Source: Magnetococcales bacterium
GTDB taxonomy: Bacteria > Pseudomonadota > Magnetococcia > Magnetococcales > JADFWU01
Length of the DNA stretch: 64,000 nucleotides
Reading direction: 5' to 3'
Assembly: GCA_015234045.1 (NCBI GenBank)
Contig: JADFWU010000010.1
Location: 21,632 to 85,631, forward strand
Position 1 is the stretch's first letter. The number at the start of each line of letters is the position of its first letter. Below are positions 9,483-18,420 of this stretch, one piece after another. The position numbers were made by a program, and so were the translations under genes. The notes beneath the pieces are model-generated. The model did no database searches, was not told where the DNA came from, and was given only the letters and a program-made list of their open reading frames with translations.

Positions 9483-10682
9483 ATGAAGCAAGAGACACTG
9501 GTTGAAGTAGAAGGGTTATGGAAGCAGTATGGTTTCCCGATAACGCCCTATATACATCGTCTGAAGCATCGGGTTGGCAGTCTGTTGACGCGACAGCCCT
9601 ATGTGCGTCCTGAACTGCCTTGGGCTATTCAGGATCTTTCGTTCTCGGTTCGTCGGGGCGAAACCCTGGGCATCATCGGACGCAACGGTTCTGGAAAATC
9701 CACCCTGCTCAAGACATTGGCCGGTGTGACACCACCGCGTCGCGGTGTTGTGAAGCTCAAGGGACGGATCTTTCCGATGATTGAGCTGCATGCGGGCATC
9801 CATGTGGAACTGACGGGTGCTGAGAATATCCGTCTGCTTGGTGCTCTCAACGGTCTTACACAGCAGGAACTTAAAGAAAAACTGCCTAAAATTATCGATT
9901 TCTGTGAATTGGGTCCATGGTTGGACCGTCCGGTTCGCATGTACTCCTCCGGCATGGTCGTGCGGCTAGGTTTTGCTGTTGGTGCCTTTGTTGATGCCGA
10001 TATTCTTTTGATTGATGAGGTGATGGCGGTTGGTGATACCGCATTTTACAATAAATGCCTGCGCCATTTGGAATATTTGCGTTCCCTGGGCACCTGTATG
10101 CTTTTTGTCTCTCACAATATGAACAAGATGAAGCGGGTTTGTGACCGAATTCTGTTGATGGATTACGGTGTACCGCTTTTCTTGGGTGAGCCTGACGTGG
10201 CTGTGGCCAAGTATGAGAAGCTGATCCGGCCCAAAGAAGGATCTGAAGCGCTGTCTGCCCTGGTGATGGATGATCTGGGGGTTGAGCTGGATAATCTCAC
10301 GCTGACTTCAGCGGATGGAAATCGTATTGACATTCTCAATCCGGGCGATGATCTGATTCTGACTTTTGATCTGAATCTCTCAGAAATGATTGAAGATGCA
10401 ACCCTCAATGTCTCCATGGAAAACATGGAGGCAATACCGATTATTTGGGAAAGCCTGCCTCTTGAGAAGATTAAGGCCGGGTTGAATCGGTTTCGTCTCC
10501 ATTTACATCAGTTGCGGGTCCAAAATGGACTCTATTTTTTGCGTATCAGCATTGATGTCGGACAGTACGCACGGACCGGTTTCCAGGTAACGCGCGCCGC
10601 ACAAATACAGGCCCAGGGCGTGCCACACTCCATTGGACTCTATAAGCCGGAACGGGATTTCAGCTGTATAGAACACCCCTGA
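9483..10682 (+). CDS. wzt: ABC transporter ATP-binding protein for polysaccharide export (Wzt-like) with C-terminal glycan-binding domain
   Basis: 399 residues. The ATPase domain has the Walker A GRNGSGKST, the signature YSSGMVVRLGF, Walker B ILLIDEVMAVGD and an H-loop FVSHNMNKM. A C-terminal domain of about 150 residues follows and fits the Wzt carbohydrate-binding domain that recognises a terminal cap on the finished glycan. Such domains occur in exporters that read a chain-terminating modification, often a methyl or phosphate group. That gives a possible job to the methyltransferases in this locus, though this link is inference. Confidence 0.9.
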   Translation: MKQETLVEVEGLWKQYGFPITPYIHRLKHRVGSLLTRQPYVRPELPWAIQDLSFSVRRGETLGIIGRNGSGKSTLLKTLAGVTPPRRGVVKLKGRIFPMIELHAGIHVELTGAENIRLLGALNGLTQQELKEKLPKIIDFCELGPWLDRPVRMYSSGMVVRLGFAVGAFVDADILLIDEVMAVGDTAFYNKCLRHLEYLRSLGTCMLFVSHNMNKMKRVCDRILLMDYGVPLFLGEPDVAVAKYEKLIRPKEGSEALSALVMDDLGVELDNLTLTSADGNRIDILNPGDDLILTFDLNLSEMIEDATLNVSMENMEAIPIIWESLPLEKIKAGLNRFRLHLHQLRVQNGLYFLRISIDVGQYARTGFQVTRAAQIQAQGVPHSIGLYKPERDFSCIEHP

Positions 10683-10702
10683 TTGGTGATGGATCGCAGG
10701 CA

Positions 10703-11611
10703 ATGACCAACTCTAATAATCCACTGGTCACGGTGGTGATCCCTGCCTATAACAGTGCCTGGTGCATCAATAAAGCAGTTGATTCGGTTCTTGCTCAAAG
10801 CTGGCCACATCTTGAGGTGTTGATCATCAATGATGGCAGTACCGATGACCTGGCTGATGTGCTCCAGCCATATGGTCGTCGTGTTCGTATCATTTACCAG
10901 AACAACCAAGGGCTGAGTGCAGCGAGGAACACCGGTATTCGAGAAGCGAAAGGCGTGTATATCGCCTTTCTGGATTCAGATGATTATTGGTTGCCCGGGA
11001 AAATTCATGCACAGGTAACCCTGATGCAGGAAAATGCATCCGTTGGTTTTTGTTCAACCAATACCCAGTTACAAACCTTGGATGGAAAAGTGTTGCGCCA
11101 TTGGCCCTGTCCTGGCCCAGATAAATCCGACTCTCTGTTGGCATCAATCTTTGATCAGTTGTCGCTTATTCCGGGTAGTGGTTCCGGCGTGATGGTTCGA
11201 ACAGAAATCATTCGTCAAACCGATGGCTTTGATATCACTTTGAGAAGTCTCGAAGATATTGATATGTGGATGCGTCTCGCTTGCCTAACCAACTATCAGT
11301 GCATTGAAGCTCCGTTGAGTGTGGTGATCTGGCGTGAAGACAGTATGAGTCGTGATCCTTTGGTCATGAAGCAGTCTGCCATGCAGGTGCTTAACCAAAA
11401 TAGACATCGGCTGCCATCCAGTCTGCGAGGGCGTTTTTGGCGGCGTTGCCTGGCTCAGGTTTTTGCTGAATACGGCAAATGGGCCTATCGGGATGGAAAA
11501 ATCGGGTTGGCATTGCGTCTCTTTCTGCAAGGATTGTTCACTGCGCCGCTGGGGGCTGGACGGCTCAATCTGAGCATGATCGTTGCGGTATTGAAACGTG
11601 AGCCGTTTTGA
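10703..11611 (+). CDS. Glycosyltransferase family 2
   Basis: A 302-residue GT-A enzyme with VTVVIPAYNSAWCINKAVDS, then LIINDGSTDD, GLSAARNTGI and the metal-binding FLDSDDYW. The LEDIDMWMRL block is the usual catalytic ED motif region. There is no membrane helix, so it is a cytoplasmic transferase adding a sugar to the growing glycan. It is transcribed with wzm and wzt. Confidence 0.85.
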   Translation: MTNSNNPLVTVVIPAYNSAWCINKAVDSVLAQSWPHLEVLIINDGSTDDLADVLQPYGRRVRIIYQNNQGLSAARNTGIREAKGVYIAFLDSDDYWLPGKIHAQVTLMQENASVGFCSTNTQLQTLDGKVLRHWPCPGPDKSDSLLASIFDQLSLIPGSGSGVMVRTEIIRQTDGFDITLRSLEDIDMWMRLACLTNYQCIEAPLSVVIWREDSMSRDPLVMKQSAMQVLNQNRHRLPSSLRGRFWRRCLAQVFAEYGKWAYRDGKIGLALRLFLQGLFTAPLGAGRLNLSMIVAVLKREPF

Positions 11612-11641
11612 TTAATACTCAACTCTATCAGGGCATCCCGG

Positions 11642-12658
11642 ATGGCCAATCTTCTCAAGCAACGCCTCATGCGGTTTAAAGAGTGGCCACGTCTGCACCC
11701 TCGGCGTTTTGCTGTGATCAAGCTGTTTGTGCTGTTGGTCGTTGTGGTGTTGGCTTATCTTTCGTTAGAGTTTAATTCTGATGATCTGACCCGCTTATCT
11801 TCCCATTGGTTGATCGCGGCATTGGTGATGGCAATCCTGTGGCAGTGGATACAGGCGGTGCGTTGGGACTACTGTTTACACTGTTTGGCACCGGATCAAC
11901 CCAGAGCGTCTTTGCTCAGATTGGGTGCGATTTTGTTGGTTGGCAATTTGGTCTCCCTCTCACTGCTTCCTTCGGTTATTGGTCAGACCTCTGTCAAGCT
12001 GGTCAAGTGGCGTAGTGTCAGTAACAGACTGAAAGTGGTGACACAATCCGTTATCATGACCTTGATCGCCGGAATGGCCAGTGTTATCTGTCTGGGTCTG
12101 TTTGGCTTGTATGGTTTGGTGTTGATTGAAACGCATAGCCAGAGTCAGTTGGTGGGGCTTATGCCTTATTCATCCCTCATAACGCTTTTGGCAATTGCAG
12201 CTGTTGTTGGGCTTGTTCTGCATCAACGGGTTATTATTTGGTTGTTGGCATTATTAAAGCGTATGGGAATGGATGGGCGTTTGACCACGGTGCGTGAGGT
12301 GGTTTGTCACATTCGTTGGCCACTGTTACTTCAAGCCATTGCAGGCCAATTGTTGTTTGTGGGTATGGCGGTGTGCGCGTTATGGGCGGTGCGGGATTTG
12401 GCTGTGCTGACCAGTGTGGCGATTACCGCTGCCGCCGCTTTGGGGCGATTGGTGCCGTTGTCCATCCTTGGCGTGAGTCTGGGCGAGGGGATTCTTTCGC
12501 TGTTTTTGGCTGGTTTGGGTTGGTCACCTGCGGAAATCCTGATGGGTGCATCGCTGCCGGTATTACTGTTCTATCTGGTATCACTGCCTGGCTTGGTAAT
12601 GGAGTTGATGCCTCAGCAGCATGTGGTGGATTTTTCTGTTGATAAATCTGTCCGTTAA
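11642..12658 (+). CDS. Lysylphosphatidylglycerol-synthase-TM/flippase-like family membrane protein
   Basis: A 338-residue protein with about eight hydrophobic segments. The pattern (ALVMAILWQWIQAVRWDYCL, GNLVSLSLLPSVIGQTSVKLVKW, then AALGRLVPLSILGVSLGEG) matches the UPF0104/AglD/MprF N-terminal flippase-like domain (PF03706). Members in polysaccharide loci are thought to move lipid intermediates across the membrane. There is no lysyl-transfer domain, so lysyl-PG synthesis is unlikely. The exact role is unknown. Confidence 0.75.
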   Translation: MANLLKQRLMRFKEWPRLHPRRFAVIKLFVLLVVVVLAYLSLEFNSDDLTRLSSHWLIAALVMAILWQWIQAVRWDYCLHCLAPDQPRASLLRLGAILLVGNLVSLSLLPSVIGQTSVKLVKWRSVSNRLKVVTQSVIMTLIAGMASVICLGLFGLYGLVLIETHSQSQLVGLMPYSSLITLLAIAAVVGLVLHQRVIIWLLALLKRMGMDGRLTTVREVVCHIRWPLLLQAIAGQLLFVGMAVCALWAVRDLAVLTSVAITAAAALGRLVPLSILGVSLGEGILSLFLAGLGWSPAEILMGASLPVLLFYLVSLPGLVMELMPQQHVVDFSVDKSVR

Positions 12659-12701
12659 TCGGACAGTTGATGCTTTTCACTGGTATAAGAGGAATGATCC
12701 A

Positions 12702-13442
12702 ATGGGATTTTGGAGTCGTAAAATGGCGCGGGAGTGGGATGATCGCGCTGATAAGAATGCGCCGCTCTATATCTATACCGATGAAAAGTTTGAAGAAGAG
12801 TTTGATGAAGACTTTTTCTTTAAAAGTGGTCAGCAGGACGTTGATCAAACGTTGGCTGCCATGCATGTTCATCCGAAACCAGATTGGCGGGTGTTGGATA
12901 TCGGTTGTGGTATCGGACGACTCACCCGACGTTTGGATCAATTGGCTGGTGAAGCCATCGGTGTGGATGTCTCTGCCGGTATGGTTCAGAAGGCGGGCCA
13001 ATTCAATCCGGGGATCACTTTTCAGCAGATCTCTGGAGTGGATCTGAAACTGTTTCCTGATAATCATTTTGATTTTGTTTTTTCATTTATTGTTTTTCAA
13101 CATTTGCCGCGCACCAGCTTGGTGATGGGCTATCTTGAAGAGATCGAACGGGTATTGAAACCCAGTGGTATCACTGTATTTCAGATGAAGACCTCTTTTC
13201 ATCCTGCCTGGAAACGTGCCTACTGGAACTGGCGACGTCCCAAACATCGTGATATGGATCGTAACTCCAGTACCTTTGTGGGATGTGAAACACGTGTGGG
13301 TGCGATTCAGGAAAAAGCCCGCCAATTGGGTATGGTTACCGATATGGTGCTCTACGAAGGCAGCTACCGTACCTATTTTCGCCTCTCAAAAGGTGATCCC
13401 GACAAGATTAAAGTCAATTTGGATAATCTGTTGAATCCTTGA
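12702..13442 (+). CDS. Class I SAM-dependent methyltransferase
   Basis: About 246 residues. SAM motif I is VLDIGCGIGRLTRRL, followed by AIGVDVSAGMVQKA and the DFVFSFIVFQHLPR post-I block. It belongs to the Methyltransf_11/25 group. The ATG at 12702 is preferred, with AGAGGA about nine bases upstream; the longer ORF from 12621 overlaps the preceding gene and adds unconserved residues. In this operon it probably methylates a glycan or lipid-linked intermediate. Confidence 0.8.
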   Translation: MGFWSRKMAREWDDRADKNAPLYIYTDEKFEEEFDEDFFFKSGQQDVDQTLAAMHVHPKPDWRVLDIGCGIGRLTRRLDQLAGEAIGVDVSAGMVQKAGQFNPGITFQQISGVDLKLFPDNHFDFVFSFIVFQHLPRTSLVMGYLEEIERVLKPSGITVFQMKTSFHPAWKRAYWNWRRPKHRDMDRNSSTFVGCETRVGAIQEKARQLGMVTDMVLYEGSYRTYFRLSKGDPDKIKVNLDNLLNP

Positions 13443-13446
13443 CTCT

Positions 13447-14625
13447 ATGGTTTGGCAGATGACATCAGTACAGCAAATTTCCGAAGCAGATTGGATGAAT
13501 CAGGCCCGGCGTACGCCGGGTCGCTTACTGCTTACTGTTTGGCGGATACCGGCGTGCTATCCTGATTTGCCGGTCATGGTTCGGGAAGTGGTGCTGGATA
13601 CCGCTTTCAGAGCGGGCATGATGGCCAGTTTTGCCGAACGTTTGATTCAGTTCGACTGTTGGCCGTTGATCAGCCAGCGTGAACGGGATGTGCTTGATGG
13701 CATGCGGATGATTGCCAATGAACACTGTCGTATGTTGCGCTGGGAAGTTGATCGGGTTCACCGTGCTTTGATGGATACTGGCCTGAAGATCGTATTGCTC
13801 AAAGGGGCCGCCTTTGATCGATTGGGTTTGCCCAATAGTGCCGGGCGCTTGGTGGCAGATCTGGATATCTTGGCCGATCGCGCTGATTTGAAAGAGATTG
13901 AATCCTGTTTTAATGACCATGGGTGGCACTCTGCCATCAAAGATGATTACGATCAGAAATATTATCGTCAGTGGATGCATGAGATCCCTCCCATGCGCCA
14001 TCAGAGCCGTTTGACTGAGGTAGATGTTCATCACACCATCCTGCCTGTGACAAGCCGTTTGGCACCTGATCCGGTGCGTATGATGGCTGATGCGGTTTTC
14101 CTGCCGGAGGAATCTGCTGAAGAGGGGCGTGGTGTTTGGTTGCTCTCACCGGTGGATATGACGCTACACTGTGTGGTGCATCTGTTTTACGACAGTGATT
14201 TTGGGCGAGGACTGCGGGATCTTATGGATCTGGATGGTCTCTTGCGTCATTTCAGTAGACAGGATGTCCAGTTTTGGGATGCGCTTGTTGAACGCAGTCA
14301 ATCCATGCAGTTGGGCCGTCCGCTCTATTATGCACTGACATTGGTACATCAGCTGGTTGGTACGCCAGTACCTGAGGCCACTCTTACAGCGGTGAGTAAA
14401 AACCGGCCCTGGTTTGGGCTGCGAAGGTTGATGCATTGGTTGATCCCTCGGGTATTGTTACCCGGACCGTTGGAGAAGCGCGACAGGTTAGCCTCGTTTG
14501 CCTGGTTGCTTCTCTATATCCGTTCCCACTGGTTACGCATGCCGCCTGGGATGTTGTTTGCCCATTTGTCACGCAAGACCAAACGCCGAATGAGCCCCGA
14601 TGTGCGGAATCGCCGGACTATTTGA
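13447..14625 (+). CDS. Nucleotidyltransferase family protein (NTP_transf_5)
   Basis: A 392-residue protein of the polysaccharide-associated nucleotidyltransferase-5 family. Diagnostic are LKIVLLKGAAFDRL followed by GRLVADLDILADR, which supplies the Asp pair of a minimal nucleotidyltransferase fold, and a later EVDVHHTI motif. The family often occurs in PEP-CTERM/exosortase loci next to the asparagine-synthase-like gene, as here. The 3' end overlaps that gene by 26 bases, so expression is coupled. The substrate is not known. Confidence 0.75.
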   Translation: MVWQMTSVQQISEADWMNQARRTPGRLLLTVWRIPACYPDLPVMVREVVLDTAFRAGMMASFAERLIQFDCWPLISQRERDVLDGMRMIANEHCRMLRWEVDRVHRALMDTGLKIVLLKGAAFDRLGLPNSAGRLVADLDILADRADLKEIESCFNDHGWHSAIKDDYDQKYYRQWMHEIPPMRHQSRLTEVDVHHTILPVTSRLAPDPVRMMADAVFLPEESAEEGRGVWLLSPVDMTLHCVVHLFYDSDFGRGLRDLMDLDGLLRHFSRQDVQFWDALVERSQSMQLGRPLYYALTLVHQLVGTPVPEATLTAVSKNRPWFGLRRLMHWLIPRVLLPGPLEKRDRLASFAWLLLYIRSHWLRMPPGMLFAHLSRKTKRRMSPDVRNRRTI

Positions 14626-16486
14626 CCTCAACGGCCACCGACCGGTTGTTGATACTCTTCTCAAAGGAATGACTCGAACCTTGAGCCATCGTGGACCCGA
14701 TGCCGAAGGATATCATGTTGATCCTGGCATAGGGCTTGGCCATCGTCGTCTCTCCATTATTGATCTTTCTGGCGGCAATCAGCCGCTCTACAACGAAGAG
14801 GGTTCGGTTGCGGTCGTTTTCAATGGTGAGATTTACAATTTTCAGCCTCTGGTGACCGAGTTAGAGCAGCTGGGGCATCGTTTCAAAACCCGTTCTGATA
14901 CCGAAGTAATTGTGCATGCCTGGGAAGCGTGGGGTGCTGACTGTGTCCACCGGTTCCAGGGTATGTTCGCGTTTGCACTGTGGGACCGCCATCAGGAAAC
15001 GCTGTTTCTGGCGCGAGATCCGCTGGGTATTAAACCTGTCTATTATAGTTTGACGGCAGATGGTTGGTTGCTGTTTGGATCAGAGCTGAAAGTGTTGTTG
15101 CACCATCCCGCGTTAAATAAACAGCTCGATCCACACGCTGTTGAATCTTATATGGCATTGGGATATGTGCCCGATCCCATGAGTATTTACCAAGGCGTTA
15201 AGAAGCTACCGCCTGGCCATCACATGGTACTGGTCCGAGGCAAAAGCCTACCAGTGCCACAGCAATATTGGAATATCTCTTTTTCAAACCAGCTTCCTAT
15301 AGGAGAAGCAACGGGTGAAGCGCTGATTGAGCGTCTGAAGGATGCCATTAAATTGCATCAGATTGCGGATGTTCCGGTTGGCGCTTTTTTGTCTGGCGGT
15401 GTGGACTCCAGCGCTGTGGCGGCCATTATGGCCGAGCAGCGCAGTGATCCTGTGATCGCCTGTACAGTGTCATTTGGTGATCGTTCTGTGGACGAGCTGC
15501 CCTATGCCAAACAGGTGGCTGAACAGTTTGGCATGGATCACCGGGTGGAGCAGGCCACACCGGATCACCATGATCTTATTCAAAAGCTGGTTTCCGTCTA
15601 CGATGAGCCTTTTGCTGATCAGTCGGCACTGCCTACCTGGTTGGTGTGTGGCTTGGCACGCCGACATGTAAAGGTGGTGCTCTCAGGAGATGGTGGTGAT
15701 GAGAATCTGGCTGGTTATCGGCGTTATGGTCTGTGTAATCGGGAGAACCAGGTGCGCCGAGTATTGCCGAGCACTATTCGTCAACCACTGTTTGGCGCTC
15801 TGTCACATCTCTATCCAAAAATGGATCGCGCACCGCGTTTTTTACGGGCTAAAAGTACATTTGAATCGTTGGCGCGTGATCCGGTGGCGGGTTACTTTCA
15901 CGCCGTTTCAATTATTCCTGATCCTTGGCGAAAGCGACTTTTTTCCAAAGCATTTCAACGGGATTTACAAGGTTATCGCGCCGTATCAGTATTTCATGAG
16001 CATGCTAAACAGGCGGATGTGCCGGATTATTTGTCGTTGATGCAATATATCGATTTCAAGACCTTTTTGGCTGGGCGCGTATTGGTCAAAGTAGATCGTG
16101 CCAGTATGGCGCATGGTCTTGAGGTGCGCGTGCCGATTCTTGAGCATCGTTTCTGCGATTGGATGGCCTCTTTGCCCTCAGCTGTCAAACTGCATAACGG
16201 TTCTGGCAAGCATATTTTGAAAAAAGCACTGGAGCCGCTCCTCTCCAAACAGATTCTGTATCGGCCAAAAATGGGTTTTGTCATGCCCATTGCAGAGTGG
16301 ATGCGTGGTCCACTGCGTGATCGGATCAGTACGGATCTATTAACTGGTCCGATGCTGGATACCGGATGGTTTAATCCCGATTATCTCAAGAGCATGGTAC
16401 AGGACCATCTCTCCGGGCGACGGGATTATGGTGAAGCGCTGTGGGTTTTGATGATGTTTAATGGATTTATAAAAAAGAGTGCATAG
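14600..16486 (+). CDS. Asparagine-synthase-type amidotransferase, XrtA/PEP-CTERM type
   Basis: 628 residues. It starts MCGIAGLF, with Cys2 as the class II glutaminase nucleophile, followed by LSHRGPDAEG and VFNGEIYNF. The C-terminal synthetase domain has the PP-loop FLSGGVDSSAVAAIM and VKVVLSGDGGDENLAGY. The overall pattern is that of the XrtA/PEP-CTERM system amidotransferase, thought to amidate a uronic acid or similar acid in the exported glycan. It overlaps the nucleotidyltransferase gene by 26 bases and is the last clear gene of the rightward operon. Confidence 0.88.
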   Translation: MCGIAGLFDLNGHRPVVDTLLKGMTRTLSHRGPDAEGYHVDPGIGLGHRRLSIIDLSGGNQPLYNEEGSVAVVFNGEIYNFQPLVTELEQLGHRFKTRSDTEVIVHAWEAWGADCVHRFQGMFAFALWDRHQETLFLARDPLGIKPVYYSLTADGWLLFGSELKVLLHHPALNKQLDPHAVESYMALGYVPDPMSIYQGVKKLPPGHHMVLVRGKSLPVPQQYWNISFSNQLPIGEATGEALIERLKDAIKLHQIADVPVGAFLSGGVDSSAVAAIMAEQRSDPVIACTVSFGDRSVDELPYAKQVAEQFGMDHRVEQATPDHHDLIQKLVSVYDEPFADQSALPTWLVCGLARRHVKVVLSGDGGDENLAGYRRYGLCNRENQVRRVLPSTIRQPLFGALSHLYPKMDRAPRFLRAKSTFESLARDPVAGYFHAVSIIPDPWRKRLFSKAFQRDLQGYRAVSVFHEHAKQADVPDYLSLMQYIDFKTFLAGRVLVKVDRASMAHGLEVRVPILEHRFCDWMASLPSAVKLHNGSGKHILKKALEPLLSKQILYRPKMGFVMPIAEWMRGPLRDRISTDLLTGPMLDTGWFNPDYLKSMVQDHLSGRRDYGEALWVLMMFNGFIKKSA

Positions 16487-16591
16487 CGTATAAATGGGTA
16501 TGCTTTTTGCTGTGAATATTGGTGTGTTCCTACAATAAACAAGGGAAGCATCACAATGATGATTTCCCGGATTCGTAATAAGGAAATCACC

Positions 16592-16753
16592 ATGAACAAG
16601 CACACAGTCATATACATCCTGCGTCCAGGTATCAAATTTAGAATCAAAGCATGGCTCGGACGTATCGAAGATCGTTTTATCACCCTTGATGATGCTCTGA
16701 AAGCATTGCCTTCATTTCCTCCTGGATCACGTTTGGTGGCCAGTGCTGGCTGA
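16592..16753 (+). CDS. Possible small protein of unknown function
   Basis: A 53-codon ORF starting MNKHTVIYILRPGIKFRIKA and ending FPPGSRLVASAG. It has AAGGAAA six bases before the ATG. It is basic, with no membrane segment and no family I recognise. It lies between the glycan operon and a repeat copy. It could be a chance ORF. Confidence 0.3.
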   Translation: MNKHTVIYILRPGIKFRIKAWLGRIEDRFITLDDALKALPSFPPGSRLVASAG

Positions 16754-16793
16754 ATAATATCGCTTTTATCCATGAGTGTCGCGTAGCGCTTTT

Positions 16794-16880
16794 TATTGTG
16801 GCTTCGTCTAAGATTTGAACAGTCAGTCGTTCTAGCACTGGTTGTGAATTGTTGTCAAATTTTGGGTCGAAATGACTATA
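16794..16880. repeat. Repeat family A, internally deleted copy (87 bp)
   Basis: It starts TATTGTGGCTTCGTC and ends GTCGAAATGACTATA, matching both termini of the 161-bp repeats at 33376, 40874 and 48481. The central ~75 bp, which contain the inner inverted repeat, are absent. Its right end lies over the first codons of the long ORF that precedes fetA, so the true fetA start must be further downstream. Confidence 0.8.
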
Positions 16881-16931
16881 AGGTTTGAGGCCAGCCTGCG
16901 CCATTTATGTATGAACAGTTGTCAAAAGGGT

Positions 16932-17534
16932 ATGGCTTTGACTGTATTGCGTGTTGAATCTTTGACGACAACGCTCGGTCAAGCCGTTTCTTTGGCGCTT
17001 GCTTCAGGCGAGATCCTTGGTATACGTGGTGCTTCAGGCTGTGGCAAGTCACTACTGCTCCGCGCTTTGGTAGATCTTGATCTGAATACCGGTGAAGTGT
17101 GGTTGGATAATCGTGCACGAAGCACGATCCCTGCCCATCAGTGGCGTCGTCAGGTGGGATTATTGCCTGCGGAAAGCCACTGGTGGTCGGATCGGGTAGG
17201 GGATCACTTTCCCAAGTTGCTTTGGCCTGACGAATGGCTCTCTCAACTTGGTTTGAATCAGGAAGCTCTTTCCTGGTCAGTCAATCGTCTCTCCAGTGGT
17301 GAGCGCCAGCGTTTGGCGCTGTTACGTCTGTTGGCCAGTCGGCCAAACGTGCTTCTTCTGGATGAACCCACCGCCAATCTGGATGGTGAAACTACCCTCA
17401 ATGTTGAAAAGATATTGCTTGATTTGAGACAGGATCAACAGATTCCTATGATTTGGGTCAGCCATGATCCGAATCAACTGGCTCGTGTGGCTGATCGGGT
17501 ATTGGTCATGGAAGCGGGTGGTTTTATTTCATGA
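16932..17534 (+). CDS. fetA: ABC transporter ATP-binding protein (FetA/YbbL-like)
   Basis: About 200 residues with Walker A GASGCGKSLLL, signature LSSGERQRLALLRLL, Walker B NVLLLDEPTANLD and an H-loop WVSHDP. It pairs with the UPF0014 permease that follows through an ATGA overlap; together they form the FetAB type, linked in E. coli to iron export under oxidative stress. The start is uncertain: the ORF is open from 16872, but that part lies in a repeat end. ATG 16932 gives the conserved N-terminus (MALTVLRVESL); ATG 16911 is possible. Confidence 0.82.
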   Translation: MALTVLRVESLTTTLGQAVSLALASGEILGIRGASGCGKSLLLRALVDLDLNTGEVWLDNRARSTIPAHQWRRQVGLLPAESHWWSDRVGDHFPKLLWPDEWLSQLGLNQEALSWSVNRLSSGERQRLALLRLLASRPNVLLLDEPTANLDGETTLNVEKILLDLRQDQQIPMIWVSHDPNQLARVADRVLVMEAGGFIS

Positions 17535-18322
17535 GTATCATTCAACTGACACCCCTTGATATTGGTCTGGCCGCGCTGTTGGTGTTTCTACTGGCTCTGT
17601 TGAGTTGGCATTGGCAGTTGGGTGTTGGAAAATCGCTGTTGATTGCTGCGGTGCGTACCGTAGTTCAGTTGAGCTTGATCGGGATGGTGTTGAAAACACT
17701 GTTTGATCAAACGGCTCTACTTTGGGTCGCTGTCATGGCATCCGTGATGTGGCTGGTGGCTGGACGAGAGGTGATCGCCCGGCAAAAACGCCGGTTTGCT
17801 GGTCCGTGGAGCTACGGCATCGGCGCGTCAGCGATGTTTCTGTCTTCCTTTGTGATCACGCTGTTTTCGCTCCTGGTGGTTATCTCTCCAGATCCTTGGT
17901 TTACGCCCCAATATGCCATCCCATTGTTGGGCATGATGCTTGGTAACACCCTCAACAGTATTGCGTTAAGCTTGGATCGATTTACTCATGAAATATGGCG
18001 TGAACGCAGCGTTGTGGAAGGGCGGCTCTTAATGGGGATGACGTGGAAGAAAGCCGTGCGACCCTATCAAAAACAAGCGCTTAGATCAGGTATGATACCA
18101 ACCATCAATGCAATGGCTGCGGCTGGGTTGGTTAGTCTGCCGGGCATGATGACCGGTCAGATTCTGGGTGGTAATCCACCTGTTGTTGCGGTGATGTATC
18201 AGATTATGATCATGTTCATGATCGCCAGCGGTGCAGGATTTGGTGCCATGTTGGCAATCTGGCTCAGTGGTAAACGCTTATCCGACCACCGACAACGGCT
18301 TCGATTGGATCGTCTGACATAG
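17531..18322 (+). CDS. fetB: UPF0014 family ABC permease (FetB/YbbM-like)
   Basis: A 263-residue protein with about seven hydrophobic segments and the family blocks RTVVQLSLIGMVLKTLF, GMMLGNTLNSIALSLDRF and GLVSLPGMMTGQILGG. This is the UPF0014/FetB permease, proposed to export iron or another metal together with FetA. It shares ATGA with fetA. A strong stem-loop terminator lies about 50 bases after the stop. Confidence 0.9.
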   Translation: MSIIQLTPLDIGLAALLVFLLALLSWHWQLGVGKSLLIAAVRTVVQLSLIGMVLKTLFDQTALLWVAVMASVMWLVAGREVIARQKRRFAGPWSYGIGASAMFLSSFVITLFSLLVVISPDPWFTPQYAIPLLGMMLGNTLNSIALSLDRFTHEIWRERSVVEGRLLMGMTWKKAVRPYQKQALRSGMIPTINAMAAAGLVSLPGMMTGQILGGNPPVVAVMYQIMIMFMIASGAGFGAMLAIWLSGKRLSDHRQRLRLDRLT

Positions 18323-18373
18323 AGATAAGTCTAATTCAGAAATATACAAATAATAACAAGGTGTACCGCTCTG

Positions 18374-18416
18374 AAAAAGCCATCATACCCGCTTTCACGG
18401 GAATGATGGCTTTTTC
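18374..18416 (+). terminator. Rho-independent terminator after fetB
   Basis: AAAAAGCCATCATACCCG pairs with CGGGAATGATGGCTTTTT around a short loop (one mismatch in the upper stem), with a T-tract. The A-tract on the other side would let it also work on leftward transcripts. Confidence 0.8.
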
Positions 18417-18420
18417 TAAT

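Noticed and set aside
12304-12642. 112-codon plus-strand ORF inside the flippase-like gene
   Set aside because: It lies in another frame within a well-supported membrane protein gene and has compositional, not conserved, glycine/cysteine richness.
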